Part shown: positions 50,576-60,003 of the stretch, piece by piece
Position numbering within the stretch: the stretch's first letter is position 1
Layout: each line of letters starts with the position of its first letter
Assembly (NCBI GenBank): GCA_964548275.1
Contig: CAZJQI010000018.1
Coordinates: 1 to 64,000, forward strand
Length of the DNA: 64,000 nucleotides
Source: JAUVUV01 sp964548275
Lineage (GTDB): Bacteria > Gemmatimonadota > Glassbacteria > GWA2-58-10
Direction: 5' to 3'
The notes under the pieces: generated by a model
Told to the model about the DNA's origin: nothing
The model's input: the letters and a program-made list of their open reading frames with translations, nothing else
Databases searched by the model: none
Made by a program: the position numbers and the translations under genes

Positions 50576-53305
50576 TTACCGGGGTCTTTTCAGGTGCAGC
50601 GATCTCTGGCCTTCGGCAAGCTCCGGCTCGAAATTGCCCTGGCCTGTTCTGCGCAGCAGGAGCGCCTCGCCCTCGAACGAGCCGCCCGGAAACTCCACTT
50701 TGGTCCAGTCCTTTCCCGTGGCAAGAACCACCCTGTCCGTGCGGCCTTGGAAAACCAGATCGAAAACAGCAGCCTCGTTGTCCTTTCTGATCACTTTCAC
50801 TTCCGGGTAAGTTTCCCGGCCCGGTTTCATCGGGTAGAGCACAGTGACCAGGGTGGTCGGCAAATCTCTGCGGGCCTGGAAAGTCACATCCCAGGCCGGG
50901 TTTTCCCCGTAAAGCGAAGTCCATCCGGCATGCGGGTCCTTTTTGCCTTTTTCCTTACGCGCTCTCATGTCCTCTCCGCCGACCTGGATCACCGCCAGGT
51001 TGGCCGCTGCCCTGTTCCGGCTCACGGCTACCCGGTTGCCCACGAGATCAACCCTGCCCGGCCCTACCCCGTCCGCTGACAGGCTTTTCAAAACCGGCGA
51101 GAAATGAAATACCTGCTCCACTTTGTAGCTTCCCTCGCCAGCCAGATAGTCCAGAACCACCCAGTATTCTCCCTTCACCCACAGTATTTTCCGCACGTGC
51201 TCTGCAGCGATCAGGCTGGCCTTTTCCTGCGGGCGCGGCCCACTGTACCAGAGCGGGTGGATTTTTTCGGCGAAACCGCTGCGGCAGGCGCTTTCTGCCA
51301 GGATGTGCGTTGAACGCTCCAACCAGCGCGAGTCCTTGTCCGGGAAATCGAGGCCCTTGTACGGATCCTCCTTGTTGAAAAACATATCCCGCCGCTGGCC
51401 CTTGCCGTCCAGAAGCACCAGGTTGTGGCCCCGCGAGGAGCGGAAATAGCGCTCGAAACTGTCTCTGCTGTAGCGGTAAATTCCGGGATCGTGAAGCAGC
51501 TCGCGGCCATAGGCATAAAGAATAATATTCAGCTTATCCTCGTGCTGATGGTTGGTGCCATAGAAACCCATGTCGAACAGGAGGTACTGCGCCTGGGGAG
51601 TCCAGTCCCCGCGCATGATACCATAACCTGCGTAAGGGAAAAAATAACTGGTTTTCTCAGGCGGAGGGCCTCGGCATTCCCCACCTCCCACCGGAAAGAT
51701 AAACATCGGGTTAGCGGGGAACAGAGACCGGCCCAGTTTCTGCCAGGAGTCGATATACGACTTGCGAGGGCCTACATCCGAAACCATCGGTATTGAGCCG
51801 TCCGGCAGCGCGCTCCAGACAAGAGCCTCGATACCGCGCTCGAGTACCCCGCTCCAGCTTGTGTCGAGTTCCGTGCCCATGCTCCGGGCGAGCTTGAAAA
51901 CCTCGGCCTGCGTGCCCAGGGGAAAACTGTGATAGTAGAAAGAGTTCTCCGTGTGCACGCCGTCCGGGAAATACATCTCCCGGTTGAGATAATCGAAGCG
52001 GCGAAGTGCTGTCTCGCGGTAAAGGTCGGAATTTTCATGCTCTGAGAGGATTAGAGATGCAGAAAGAAGTCCGGCGGACTCGACCTGGCCCCAGTTGGAG
52101 AGATGGCGCATGTTGTGCACCATCAGGTAATCTGCATGCTGAAACAGGAAATAAACCAGCGGGTAGAACATCCGCGCCACGAACAGGCTGTCCACCGAGC
52201 CGAGCGACATGATCTGCGGCCAGCGGGTGGCAGCTCGTGCCCCCACCTCGAGAGTGCGCCACTGGAGAGCACCCTGCCCGATATTCGGCCTGGTGGACTG
52301 CTCGAACCAGGAGGAGAGTAATTCAATCAGATGGTCGCGGAAACGAATCTCGCCGGTCTGCTTCCAGGCCCTGGCCAGCAGTAGAAGGTGAGGATGGTTG
52401 TTGATCGAGACATTGGACTCGATATCATTATCCAGCACGGTGGTCCAATCCACCGACTGGCCGAAATCGTGGCGACGCACCATGTGGGCGCGCAGGATGA
52501 ATATATTCCGCAGAAGGTCTCCGGCTTCTTCCAGCTGGCTCTGGTTTAACTTTACAGAAGAACTGAAAGCGCACATTTTCTCCGCATAATAGCCTGCCAC
52601 CTCCCGTCGCGCCCGGTTCAGGTCGCCTGCCTCAAGAGCTGCCTCCAGGTCTCTGCCCCGGTCGCCCGGCAGGTTCAGGCCCTGCATGAAACTCCTGTCA
52701 CCGGCTGCCATCTCGAACGTTTTCAACCCTGGCGGCGCGGTCTCACCTTCCTGATCGTAATATTCGAGTACCTCCGGCAACAGCGGCAGATTCCCGGCCA
52801 CAGCCGCATCGAGCACGTAACCCACCAACTGGCGATTTAATTCGGAAGCATTCTCCCAACCCTGCCAGGGATACCACATCCGGCTCAGGCCGTAACGGTA
52901 GCGGTGGTCTGGATTCTCCGGCTCCGATTGAAGAAGCCCCACCAGGGCCAGGGCCGCTCCCGGCAAAAGAAAATCCTCGTCCTCCTCATACTGGAAAGCC
53001 AGCATGTAGTCCGCCATTTCGTTGAGCAGAGTGAATTCCTCCTCGTTCAGAGCCCCCCTCTCGATACCACGCTCAATCAGCGTCAGGGTTCTTCGCCCTG
53101 TCTCGACAAGAAACCACTTCCGAGGCTCGAACAGCCGGGGCACTTTAACTTCACCCGACTGAATGAAATCCTTTGCGCGGGCGAGTTCTGCGGTAAGTGC
53201 TTCCGGCAGCGGAGGCAGATCGACACTCACCCCGGCTTTATGCGCACATTGGGTGCAGGCTAGAAACAGAACAAAGCAAGCGCAGGCCCTGGCGGCTGAA
53301 TTCAT
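50576..53305 (-). CDS. Heparinase II/III-family polysaccharide lyase-like lipoprotein
   Basis: This 909-aa exported protein has a signal with a lipobox-like LACTQC-A near residue 20. The first half (to about 500) is an alpha/alpha toroid with INNHPHLLLLARAWKQTGE, WRTLEVGARAATRWP and NMRHLSNWGQVESAG. The heparinase II/III domain follows with YAGYGIMRGDWTPQAQYLLF, DMGFYGTNHQHEDKLNIILY, HDPGIYRYSRDS and SRGHNLVLLDG, which carry the catalytic His and Tyr candidates. It is longer than usual (600-750 aa) because of about 200 extra residues at the N-terminus. It probably acts on a uronic-acid polysaccharide. CCGGAG lies before the ATG. Confidence 0.88.
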   Translation of the reverse strand: MNSAARACACFVLFLACTQCAHKAGVSVDLPPLPEALTAELARAKDFIQSGEVKVPRLFEPRKWFLVETGRRTLTLIERGIERGALNEEEFTLLNEMADYMLAFQYEEDEDFLLPGAALALVGLLQSEPENPDHRYRYGLSRMWYPWQGWENASELNRQLVGYVLDAAVAGNLPLLPEVLEYYDQEGETAPPGLKTFEMAAGDRSFMQGLNLPGDRGRDLEAALEAGDLNRARREVAGYYAEKMCAFSSSVKLNQSQLEEAGDLLRNIFILRAHMVRRHDFGQSVDWTTVLDNDIESNVSINNHPHLLLLARAWKQTGEIRFRDHLIELLSSWFEQSTRPNIGQGALQWRTLEVGARAATRWPQIMSLGSVDSLFVARMFYPLVYFLFQHADYLMVHNMRHLSNWGQVESAGLLSASLILSEHENSDLYRETALRRFDYLNREMYFPDGVHTENSFYYHSFPLGTQAEVFKLARSMGTELDTSWSGVLERGIEALVWSALPDGSIPMVSDVGPRKSYIDSWQKLGRSLFPANPMFIFPVGGGECRGPPPEKTSYFFPYAGYGIMRGDWTPQAQYLLFDMGFYGTNHQHEDKLNIILYAYGRELLHDPGIYRYSRDSFERYFRSSRGHNLVLLDGKGQRRDMFFNKEDPYKGLDFPDKDSRWLERSTHILAESACRSGFAEKIHPLWYSGPRPQEKASLIAAEHVRKILWVKGEYWVVLDYLAGEGSYKVEQVFHFSPVLKSLSADGVGPGRVDLVGNRVAVSRNRAAANLAVIQVGGEDMRARKEKGKKDPHAGWTSLYGENPAWDVTFQARRDLPTTLVTVLYPMKPGRETYPEVKVIRKDNEAAVFDLVFQGRTDRVVLATGKDWTKVEFPGGSFEGEALLLRRTGQGNFEPELAEGQRSLHLKRPR

Positions 53306-53369
53306 GAAAAACTCCGGAAAATTATGGACAACTAAAAACCGGGCGTTTTAAAAATTTTTCAAAAAGTGT

Positions 53370-55271
53370 CTAAAAGTCAACCAGCCCCTCGGCATATTCG
53401 CCGATCCGGTGGCCGTTGATCGTAATGTCCGCGGTGATCACGGCCCGCCCGGTGGCAGCCGCTGTCCTGCTCAGGACAAAAGGCACCGCTACCTGCTTTT
53501 TGCCGTCCACCGTGAGTTTTCGAACATGCATGTCGCATCTCAAGCTTTCGGGGTATTTCAGCACCACTTCGATCTCGGCAGTCTTAAACAGGTGGTTGCG
53601 GATCATCAGCTCTACCTGGAACGGCTCCTCGCTTTCGGGAATCGAGCGGTATGGATAGAACCGGCACCAGCGGTAGTCCATGCCGAAATTCGGATCCGGC
53701 TGGTCGATCAACTCTGTCATCACGTCGCGCACGCGGTGGGCCCAGCCGAGAAATTCTTCCAGGTCTTCCTTAGTTGGAGAATATTCCTCAGTATGAGCAG
53801 GGCAAACAATATCCGGCAGGATTTCGAGCATTTTCTCTGCACAGATTATAAACCCGCCGTCCAGGAAATACTCGTTGTGCGGCACCACTGGACCGTTGCG
53901 GAATTTTTCCGGCTCGGCCTTTTTCCAGGTGTTGTCCCCGGTGAACATAACCCTCTTGCCGTCGATCGTTGTCGCCAGGCCGCAATGGAACTCGGTCTGG
54001 CCGGGCAGGTAGAAAAACTCCAGCTCGTATTCCTCCCACCGGACCTTTTCGCCGTGCTGAAGCACCCTGTCGGCAACGATCGGAAACGGCACGAGGCAGG
54101 GCAGCTTGTAGTGGGTAGGGTTTTGGAACACATCGAGCATGTTCTCGAAAATCCAGATTTCGGCGTCTTCGTGGAGAAGCTCGTACGCGCGGATATTGTG
54201 GTCGTCGTGGTAGTGGCTGAACGAGACCGCCTCCACCTTGTCCACGTTGAATTTTTCCTTGAACTCGGCCAGCGATTCCCGGTTCACGTAACCGTAGTCC
54301 CAGAGGAAAGCCTTGCCGCTTTCCGAGACTATCCCGTAGCAGTTCATCCCGATAAAGGCCAGGTGCGGCAAGATCTCGCGCACGTAGTGCATCTGTCTGT
54401 GCAGCTCGTTGGGCAGCAGCATGTCGCGCAGGGTTTCATATATCCGGCTGTTTTCAGCCATCGCCTCTTCCGGCCTGCCGATCGGGCGGCCGTGGGAGGG
54501 CAGAAGAAGCTCCGGGCCCAATGCCCTGACACGTTCAAAAGAGGCGTCCGAGGCGTTGATCCCCTGAGTGAACCCGTAGTAATTCCAGTGAAGGTCAAAC
54601 CAGTTGGTCACCTTGCCGGCCCCGGCGATCAGGTCGCCGCTGAAAACAATCCTTTTCCCATCTACTACAGCCGCATAGGAAACAGCACCTCCGCTGGAGC
54701 CGGGAGTGTCGATCACCTCGAACTCGATCCCGTTCCAGCGGACGATATCCCCGCCGGTGACTTTTTCATCCACCCGGATACTTTCACGGATCGTATTCCA
54801 GTGGGAACGGCAGTTGTAATTGATATAAATTTTCACATCCCGCCAGAAAGATTCCACATCCTCGAAAAAGTGGGCCTCTTGCGCAGGCACGGCAACCTTG
54901 AACTCATAGTCTTTCAGATCGCAAAGCCCCTGGACCTGGTCACGGTGATGGTGGGTAACCAGGACACGGTCAACATCCTGGACGCCTATTTCAGCCAGAC
55001 GTTTCAATATTTCTCCGGAGCCGAAATCGACCAGCAAGGCCCTGTCGCCTTTTTTCAGGATATAGACATTGCAGCAGTCCTCGAACAGAAACAGGGTTTC
55101 GCTCAACTGTTCGAGGCTGCCGGTGGGTGTATAATCCCTGTCGTGCTTGCGGGCGGGATCAAACGGGAAATCTTCGGAAAGCCTGATATCCTGAACATCC
55201 GGTGCAGAACAGCAGATAAAAAAAAGCGCGGCTGCATAGACTGCCGGAACCATCTTTCCCTTGATAGCCAT
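53370..55271 (-). CDS. Tandem metallo-beta-lactamase-fold lipoprotein
   Basis: The 633-aa protein contains two full metallo-beta-lactamase domains. A signal region with a Cys pair (FFICC) suggests a lipoprotein. Domain 1 (about 45-300) has LLVDFGSGEI and THHHRDQVQGL, where the last His of HxHxDH is Gln, then VFSGDLIAG and PSHGRPIG. Domain 2 (about 300-560) has SHYHDDHNIRAY with an intact HxHxDH, MFTGDNTWKKAE and CPAHTEEYSP. A beta-rich tail follows. The ATG at 55271 is chosen because AGGAG lies upstream; the longer frame to 55340 has no support. The upstream region has a 15-bp tandem repeat. The substrate is unknown. The gene follows the lyase in the same direction. Confidence 0.85.
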   Translation of the reverse strand: MAIKGKMVPAVYAAALFFICCSAPDVQDIRLSEDFPFDPARKHDRDYTPTGSLEQLSETLFLFEDCCNVYILKKGDRALLVDFGSGEILKRLAEIGVQDVDRVLVTHHHRDQVQGLCDLKDYEFKVAVPAQEAHFFEDVESFWRDVKIYINYNCRSHWNTIRESIRVDEKVTGGDIVRWNGIEFEVIDTPGSSGGAVSYAAVVDGKRIVFSGDLIAGAGKVTNWFDLHWNYYGFTQGINASDASFERVRALGPELLLPSHGRPIGRPEEAMAENSRIYETLRDMLLPNELHRQMHYVREILPHLAFIGMNCYGIVSESGKAFLWDYGYVNRESLAEFKEKFNVDKVEAVSFSHYHDDHNIRAYELLHEDAEIWIFENMLDVFQNPTHYKLPCLVPFPIVADRVLQHGEKVRWEEYELEFFYLPGQTEFHCGLATTIDGKRVMFTGDNTWKKAEPEKFRNGPVVPHNEYFLDGGFIICAEKMLEILPDIVCPAHTEEYSPTKEDLEEFLGWAHRVRDVMTELIDQPDPNFGMDYRWCRFYPYRSIPESEEPFQVELMIRNHLFKTAEIEVVLKYPESLRCDMHVRKLTVDGKKQVAVPFVLSRTAAATGRAVITADITINGHRIGEYAEGLVDF

Positions 55272-55346
55272 CCCCAGTCTCCTTTCATTTTTAAGGGTTC
55301 TTTCGGGCCAATTCGCGGTGGTTTGAAAGTAAAAGTCCATGAAGTG

Positions 55347-55376
55347 TTTTAATTATAACTATTTTAATTATAACTA
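55347..55376. repeat. Perfect 15-bp tandem repeat upstream of the tandem MBL gene
   Basis: TTTTAATTATAACTA occurs twice with no gap at 55347-55361 and 55362-55376, about 76-105 bp before the start codon of the minus-strand gene. On the minus strand each copy contains TATAAT, but no -35 box lies at the right distance. It may be a double operator or an AT-rich upstream element. The rest of 55272-55563 shows no gene. Confidence 0.5.
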
Positions 55377-55563
55377 ATGAAGGCATTACATAATCTTTTT
55401 CCAGGCGCTTGCTGTCAAGTTTTTTCCCTCAAGCCACTTTTTTCACATTTACCAGATAAAAATTGAAAACAAATTTGAAACGAAACTGCTCATACTTAAG
55501 GAAAATCTCCATGGCCTTTTTGACTGATATAAATCTTGATATTCCAGGAAAATGCACTTAAAC

Positions 55564-55751
55564 TAGTATAATGTCCCGGAAGTTAGTTGATTTAAATTTA
55601 TGCCCCAAAACATTGGATAACTATTTTGGTATTGATCCTGAAACGCCCGTCCAGTCAGGATCGTAGGGGCAGACCCATGTGTCTGCCCGCGGGCGCACAC
55701 ACGGGTGCGCCCCTACGGAATATGTAACCTTATTTCCGGGACACGACACTA
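55564..55751. repeat. 188-bp interspersed repeat, copy B
   Basis: This is the nearly identical direct repeat of 47883-48070. It is also bordered by CTAG on both sides and holds the same hairpins. A reading frame of the next gene runs back into it by chance, but the likely start of that gene lies beyond the repeat. Confidence 0.9.
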
Positions 55752-55912
55752 GCGTTAAAGTTACTGAAAAATATCATGATTCAAGCCAGGCTGGCAGAAT
55801 CCTCTCTGCGCAAAAGCAAAAAGAAAGCCAAACTAACGCATACTTAGTTCTGATACGAGAAATACTGGATAATGATATCCGATACCCCTATATCGTGGAT
55901 TGGAGGGTTCCG

Positions 55913-56965
55913 GTGCGCAAAAGTGTTACTTTGCTCGTTCTCGCCACCCTCGTAATCATTTCATTACCAAGCCTTTCTTTCTCACAGGTCCCAAGCGCGG
56001 CAAATAAAACCTATCGTGGGGATATAAACGAAAACGGTGCCATAGATATATTCGACCTGCTGGATTTATTGAAGATGCTATCCAATCCGGATGGATTCAC
56101 AGACAGGTCAAAGCGGATCGCGGATGTGAACAGCAGCGGCAATATTGAAATATTTGACCTTCTTGAGCTGCTCAAGCTGCTTTCCGGAGTTAGCCAGCCG
56201 CAGGTAATCGATCTTGATCCGTTACCCGGTGAAATAGAGATCATTCAGGGCATCGAGTTGGCCTTTATCCCCTCGGGCAGCTTCCAGATGGGAACCAACA
56301 ATACGGATTATGACTGGCTTAAGCACTCAAGGCCGGTTCATACTGTGAGTCTGGACTCTTTCCGGATCGGCGTTTACGAGATCGCTCAGGAGCAGTACCA
56401 AGAAATAATGGGAACTAATCCTTCGAATTCCCCTGGATACGATAAAAGGCCAGTTGAGCAGGTCAGCTGGTACGATGTGGTTGAATTTTGCAACAGACTG
56501 AGCGTATTTGCCGGGTTAGATTCCTGTTACAACCTTACTAGCTGGGAGTGCGATTTTACGAAACACGGTTTCCGCCTGCCCACTGAAGCTGAGTGGGAAT
56601 ATGCCTGCCGAGCGGGAACAATAACTAATTACTATACCGGCAACAGCTTAAACGCACTGGACAAGGCGGGATGGTATGAGGATAACAGCGGTGAAACTAC
56701 CCATCCGGTAGGCGAGAAAGAGCCAAACGCATGGGGTTTGTACGACATGCACGGCAATGTCTGGGAGTGGTGTAACGATTGGTGGTCAGACAATTATAGC
56801 GGTAATAGTGAACATAACCCTACAGGCCCGAATATAGGTTCCTACCGCATTTTTCGCGGCGGCAGTTGGACCCATGACCCTTATGGCTGCCGATCAGCTT
56901 ACCGCGTCAGCTACAGCCCGAACAACATAGATAGCGACATAGGTTTCCGGGTTGTTCTCCGTTAG
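55913..56965 (+). CDS. Exported dockerin-like plus SUMF1 (formylglycine-generating-like) protein
   Basis: From the GTG at 55913 (GGAGGG is 5 bases upstream) this is a 350-aa protein with a signal ending near SFSQ. Residues about 34-92 hold two dockerin-like calcium loops, GDINENGAIDIFDLLDLL and ADVNSSGNIEIFDLLELL. Residues about 112-350 are a SUMF1/FGE domain: FIPSGSFQMGT, RPVEQVSWYDVVEFCNRLS, GFRLPTEAEWEYACRAG, GLYDMHGNVWEWCNDWW and FRGGSWTHDPYGCRSAYR. In aerobic FGE two Cys lie in the last motif; here the first is His and only the second is kept, so sulfatase activation is doubtful. The longer frame from 55679 begins inside a repeat and is rejected. Confidence 0.88.
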   Translation: MRKSVTLLVLATLVIISLPSLSFSQVPSAANKTYRGDINENGAIDIFDLLDLLKMLSNPDGFTDRSKRIADVNSSGNIEIFDLLELLKLLSGVSQPQVIDLDPLPGEIEIIQGIELAFIPSGSFQMGTNNTDYDWLKHSRPVHTVSLDSFRIGVYEIAQEQYQEIMGTNPSNSPGYDKRPVEQVSWYDVVEFCNRLSVFAGLDSCYNLTSWECDFTKHGFRLPTEAEWEYACRAGTITNYYTGNSLNALDKAGWYEDNSGETTHPVGEKEPNAWGLYDMHGNVWEWCNDWWSDNYSGNSEHNPTGPNIGSYRIFRGGSWTHDPYGCRSAYRVSYSPNNIDSDIGFRVVLR

Positions 56966-57054
56966 TGTTTCATTCAGAGAACCCTTGCGCTTGTTTTCTG
57001 TATTTTGGCATTAAAATCCGAGTAAGCAGTTAATCTCTAATACTAAAGCAGAAA

Positions 57055-57152
57055 TGGTTTTCTGTAGGGGCGCGCGGCCGTGCGCCCCTACGGGTGGTTT
57101 TTACCGAATCCATGGAATAACGCTCCTTTGGTCCATTATTTTCGGAGCAGAA
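57055..57152. repeat. Palindromic repeat, relative of 22202-22319
   Basis: From 57065 to 57150 the sequence matches 22233-22318 with about nine differences. The central part GGGCGC-G/A-CGGCCGTGCGCCC forms a strong hairpin, and TAGGGGC/GCCCCTA extends it. The left end with TGTCCCGG is missing, so this copy is truncated. The rest of the gap from 56966 to 57264 shows no gene. Confidence 0.7.
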
Positions 57153-57264
57153 AAGAAGTTGCGGCATGTTGTGTTCTTGAAAACCGCGGCTTGAGCCTTT
57201 AAATTTGCTTCGAGCCAACCCTCATTTCCGGCTTGTTTCCGGTCTTTAATTTTACAGGGTTGAT

Positions 57265-59622
57265 ATGGGAAAGAAAAAGAAGAAAAAAGCAGTATCCAGT
57301 ACCGGAAAAAGCACTAATTTGAAAAACCACAAGCCCACCGTAAAGCCCCGTTCCAGAAAAGTTGTCTTTCATCAGAAGGTGCTGCTGATTGCTGTGGGGA
57401 TAGCCCTGCTGGGTTTACTCGAGATTGTGGTGCGTTTTCTTCCCTTGGGTGCTGAATCTCCGGGGGAAGGCGACCCTTTTGTGGGATTTTCCGAACTTCA
57501 TCCTCTGTTTGTCCCCTACAGGGATTCAAACGGTTCTCTGCGGATGAAAACCGCCCCGTCCAAACTCAAATGCTTTAATCTCCAGGAATTTACCCTTGAA
57601 AAACAGCCCCGTACATTCCGCATTTTCACCCTCGGCGGCTCCACCACCTACGGCCGTCCCTATAAAGATGCCACCTCCTTTTCCGGCTTTCTGCGAAAAC
57701 TGTTGAACAGTTCATCCGGGGCACAGGTTAATTTCGAGGTGATCAACGCAGGGGGAATCAGTTATGCAAGCTACCGTGTGGTTGTTCTGCTCAAGGAACT
57801 GCTGGCTTATAATCCCGATTTGTTCGTGATTTACACAGGCCACAACGAATTTTTAGAAGCTAGGACTTACGAGGAGTTTTTCAATCAGCCTCCATTGGTT
57901 TTCAAAACCCGTGAACTGCTTTCCGGTCTGAAAACCTACAGGCTGTTAACTCACGCATATCGAGGCATCAGAGAAAGCATCGCCGGGAGTACCGCCGACG
58001 AAACCAGTTCCTCTGCCGGTGGTATTCTGCCCCCTGAAGTGGTAACACTTCTGGACCGGAGCGCAGGACTGGACTACTACCAACGCGATTCTCTGTTTTC
58101 CCAAGGAGTTTTCGCACACTTTCGCTACAATGTGGCCAGGATGATCCGTCTTTGCCGAGATGCAGGGGTGCGGGTTGTTTTCCTGAGACCGGTGGACAAC
58201 ATCAAAGATTTTTCGCCTTTCAAGAGCCAGGTCCGAGCCGACCTGAATAGCGATGGACGGATGCGTTTAAGCGGCCTTATGACTGAGGGGATAAGTCTTA
58301 CCGCCAAGGGCCGGTTTAGCGAAAGTATAGATTTCTTCAGTGAAGCAGTTGCTATCGATTCACTATACGCGGGTACCCATTATTACCTGGGATATGCCTA
58401 CCTTAAAGCCGGAGATACAACCAGGGCAGGGAAACATTTATTGCGGGCCAGGGAACTGGATGTCTGCCCCCTTCGAGCACAGGAACCGATTCACCGGATT
58501 CTCCAGGAGGAAACAGCCAGGGCAGGGGTTGACCTTCTGGACCTGCCGGAACTTTTCCGGAAACTGTCGACAGGAGGACTGATCGGCAAAGAAATGCTCA
58601 TTGACCACATCCACCCGGCACCCGAGGGAAATCTGCTGATCGCTTTCCATATCATGAAATGGATCGGCAGCCAGGGTTTACTTCAGGACCGCTCTCCGCC
58701 GGATATGGAGTATCTGAAGAAGATATACTGGGAGGTACTGGACTCTTTACCCCACGACTATTACAGTCGAGGTGTGATTAATCTGGCCAAGGTGCTCACC
58801 TGGGCAAAAAAATTCGAGGAGGTCTATTTTGTCCTGGATCGCTACTCGACCTTGGTGGCTGATATAGCTGAGGCCCAGTATCTGATGGGAACTTCCCTTC
58901 AGAAACTCGGCGCTCCTGAGAGAGCGCTGACATACTTTCAGAAGTCCCTGGCTCTGGAGCCTGATCACTCAATTGTACTGATCACACTGGCCAAACTTTA
59001 TACAGAACTCGGCCAGATCGATAGTGCAATGGTTACTTACCAAAAGGCCATAGAGCTATACCCCGAAAATGCCGCCATGCTTAGCAACTATGGCATCCTG
59101 CTCAGAGAGTTGGGACAAACTGACAAGGCCCAAGAGCTTTTTAGAAAAGCCCAGGCCCTGAAGCCCAATATACCGGAAATTAGAAACAATATCGGTCTTA
59201 ATTACATAAAGATGGGGAAATATCCCCAAGCAATAAAGGCTTTCGAAAAAGCAATTGCTATTGCGCCCGAAGATCCACAGGCATACCACAACCTTGGGAT
59301 TGTCTATTCCCTTCTTAATAAAATCCAGGAGGCTGAGAAGTGGTTCCTGGAAGCAATCCGCAGAAATCCCGACCACGCCGGGGCAAGGAGCAATCTCGGC
59401 AATCTCTATCAGAATACCGGACGGCTTGAGCAGGCTGAGGAACAGTTACGCCTGGCGCTGATAATAAACCCCAACCTGCTGCCAACATATATTAATCTCT
59501 CCAGGCTCTACCGGACATCTGGAAAGGGTTCTCTGGCACGGGAGATAGCCCGACAAGGTCTTGAGCGCTTTCCTGGAGAACCGAAACTGGAAAAACTGTT
59601 AACTAACCAGGATATTGATTAA
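57265..59622 (+). CDS. Membrane-anchored SGNH-hydrolase-like protein with C-terminal TPR array
   Basis: This 785-aa protein starts with a Lys-rich cytoplasmic tail, then one transmembrane helix at about 37-58. The next domain (about 118-460) is SGNH-like: FTLGGSTTYGRPYKD for block I, VINAGGISYASYRVV for block II, FVIYTGHNEFLEA for the Asn block, and LIDHIHPAPEGN for the Asp-His pair. A TPR-like segment is inserted at about 350-390. Residues about 520-785 form some seven TPRs, for example AQYLMGTSLQKLGAPERALT. SGNH proteins of this kind often act as glycan O-acyl esterases or transferases. The gene is alone, with a weak AGGGT site. Confidence 0.85.
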   Translation: MGKKKKKKAVSSTGKSTNLKNHKPTVKPRSRKVVFHQKVLLIAVGIALLGLLEIVVRFLPLGAESPGEGDPFVGFSELHPLFVPYRDSNGSLRMKTAPSKLKCFNLQEFTLEKQPRTFRIFTLGGSTTYGRPYKDATSFSGFLRKLLNSSSGAQVNFEVINAGGISYASYRVVVLLKELLAYNPDLFVIYTGHNEFLEARTYEEFFNQPPLVFKTRELLSGLKTYRLLTHAYRGIRESIAGSTADETSSSAGGILPPEVVTLLDRSAGLDYYQRDSLFSQGVFAHFRYNVARMIRLCRDAGVRVVFLRPVDNIKDFSPFKSQVRADLNSDGRMRLSGLMTEGISLTAKGRFSESIDFFSEAVAIDSLYAGTHYYLGYAYLKAGDTTRAGKHLLRARELDVCPLRAQEPIHRILQEETARAGVDLLDLPELFRKLSTGGLIGKEMLIDHIHPAPEGNLLIAFHIMKWIGSQGLLQDRSPPDMEYLKKIYWEVLDSLPHDYYSRGVINLAKVLTWAKKFEEVYFVLDRYSTLVADIAEAQYLMGTSLQKLGAPERALTYFQKSLALEPDHSIVLITLAKLYTELGQIDSAMVTYQKAIELYPENAAMLSNYGILLRELGQTDKAQELFRKAQALKPNIPEIRNNIGLNYIKMGKYPQAIKAFEKAIAIAPEDPQAYHNLGIVYSLLNKIQEAEKWFLEAIRRNPDHAGARSNLGNLYQNTGRLEQAEEQLRLALIINPNLLPTYINLSRLYRTSGKGSLAREIARQGLERFPGEPKLEKLLTNQDID

Positions 59623-60003
59623 TTATCCATAATTTTTGTGGCAGATGAATTTTCATAAACTGCGGCATTGGTGAAAATAACAGCGAATTAAGGCCGTGAT
59701 TCGAGCCTGCGGCTTGGGGAGTTCTGTGCGCCAGCCATCCATTCAGGTTCTCAAAAAATGTACTCAGTACATTTTCGTTTGAAACGGGTTTCTCCGGGAT
59801 TGATAGTAAAATCAAACATTTATCAGACAATCGAATAAATCTTGCCTTTATTCTCTTTAAAAGCCTTTAAAAGCCAAGTTTTATTGATATTCTGCAAATC
59901 GGATTTAACCTTGTGATCAGAATTACGAAACGGTATATTGGCAACATCTTTTTCATAAACCTGATTCTACGATATTTTTAGTAAGAAATTGCAGGAGGCT
60001 TTC
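59623..60003. other. Intergenic gap before the cNMP-binding gene
   Basis: No gene is seen here. The notable element is a perfect inverted repeat at 59755-59775, listed separately. The region from about 59830 to 59985 is AT-rich and probably contains the promoter of the cNMP-binding gene, but no box stands out. Confidence 0.5.
59755..59775. promoter_or_regulatory. Perfect 10-1-10 palindrome
   Basis: AAAATGTACT-C-AGTACATTTT is a perfect inverted repeat, about 230 bp before the cNMP-binding gene and about 135 bp after the TPR-SGNH gene. A dimeric regulator could bind it. As RNA it would form a weak AT-rich hairpin without a proper GC stem, so a terminator is less likely. Confidence 0.45.

Noticed and set aside
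55679..55912. N-terminal extension of the SUMF1 protein
   Set aside because: It starts inside the 188-bp repeat, lacks a ribosome site and would place the signal peptide 80 residues inside the protein. The GTG at 55913 has GGAGGG at the right distance.
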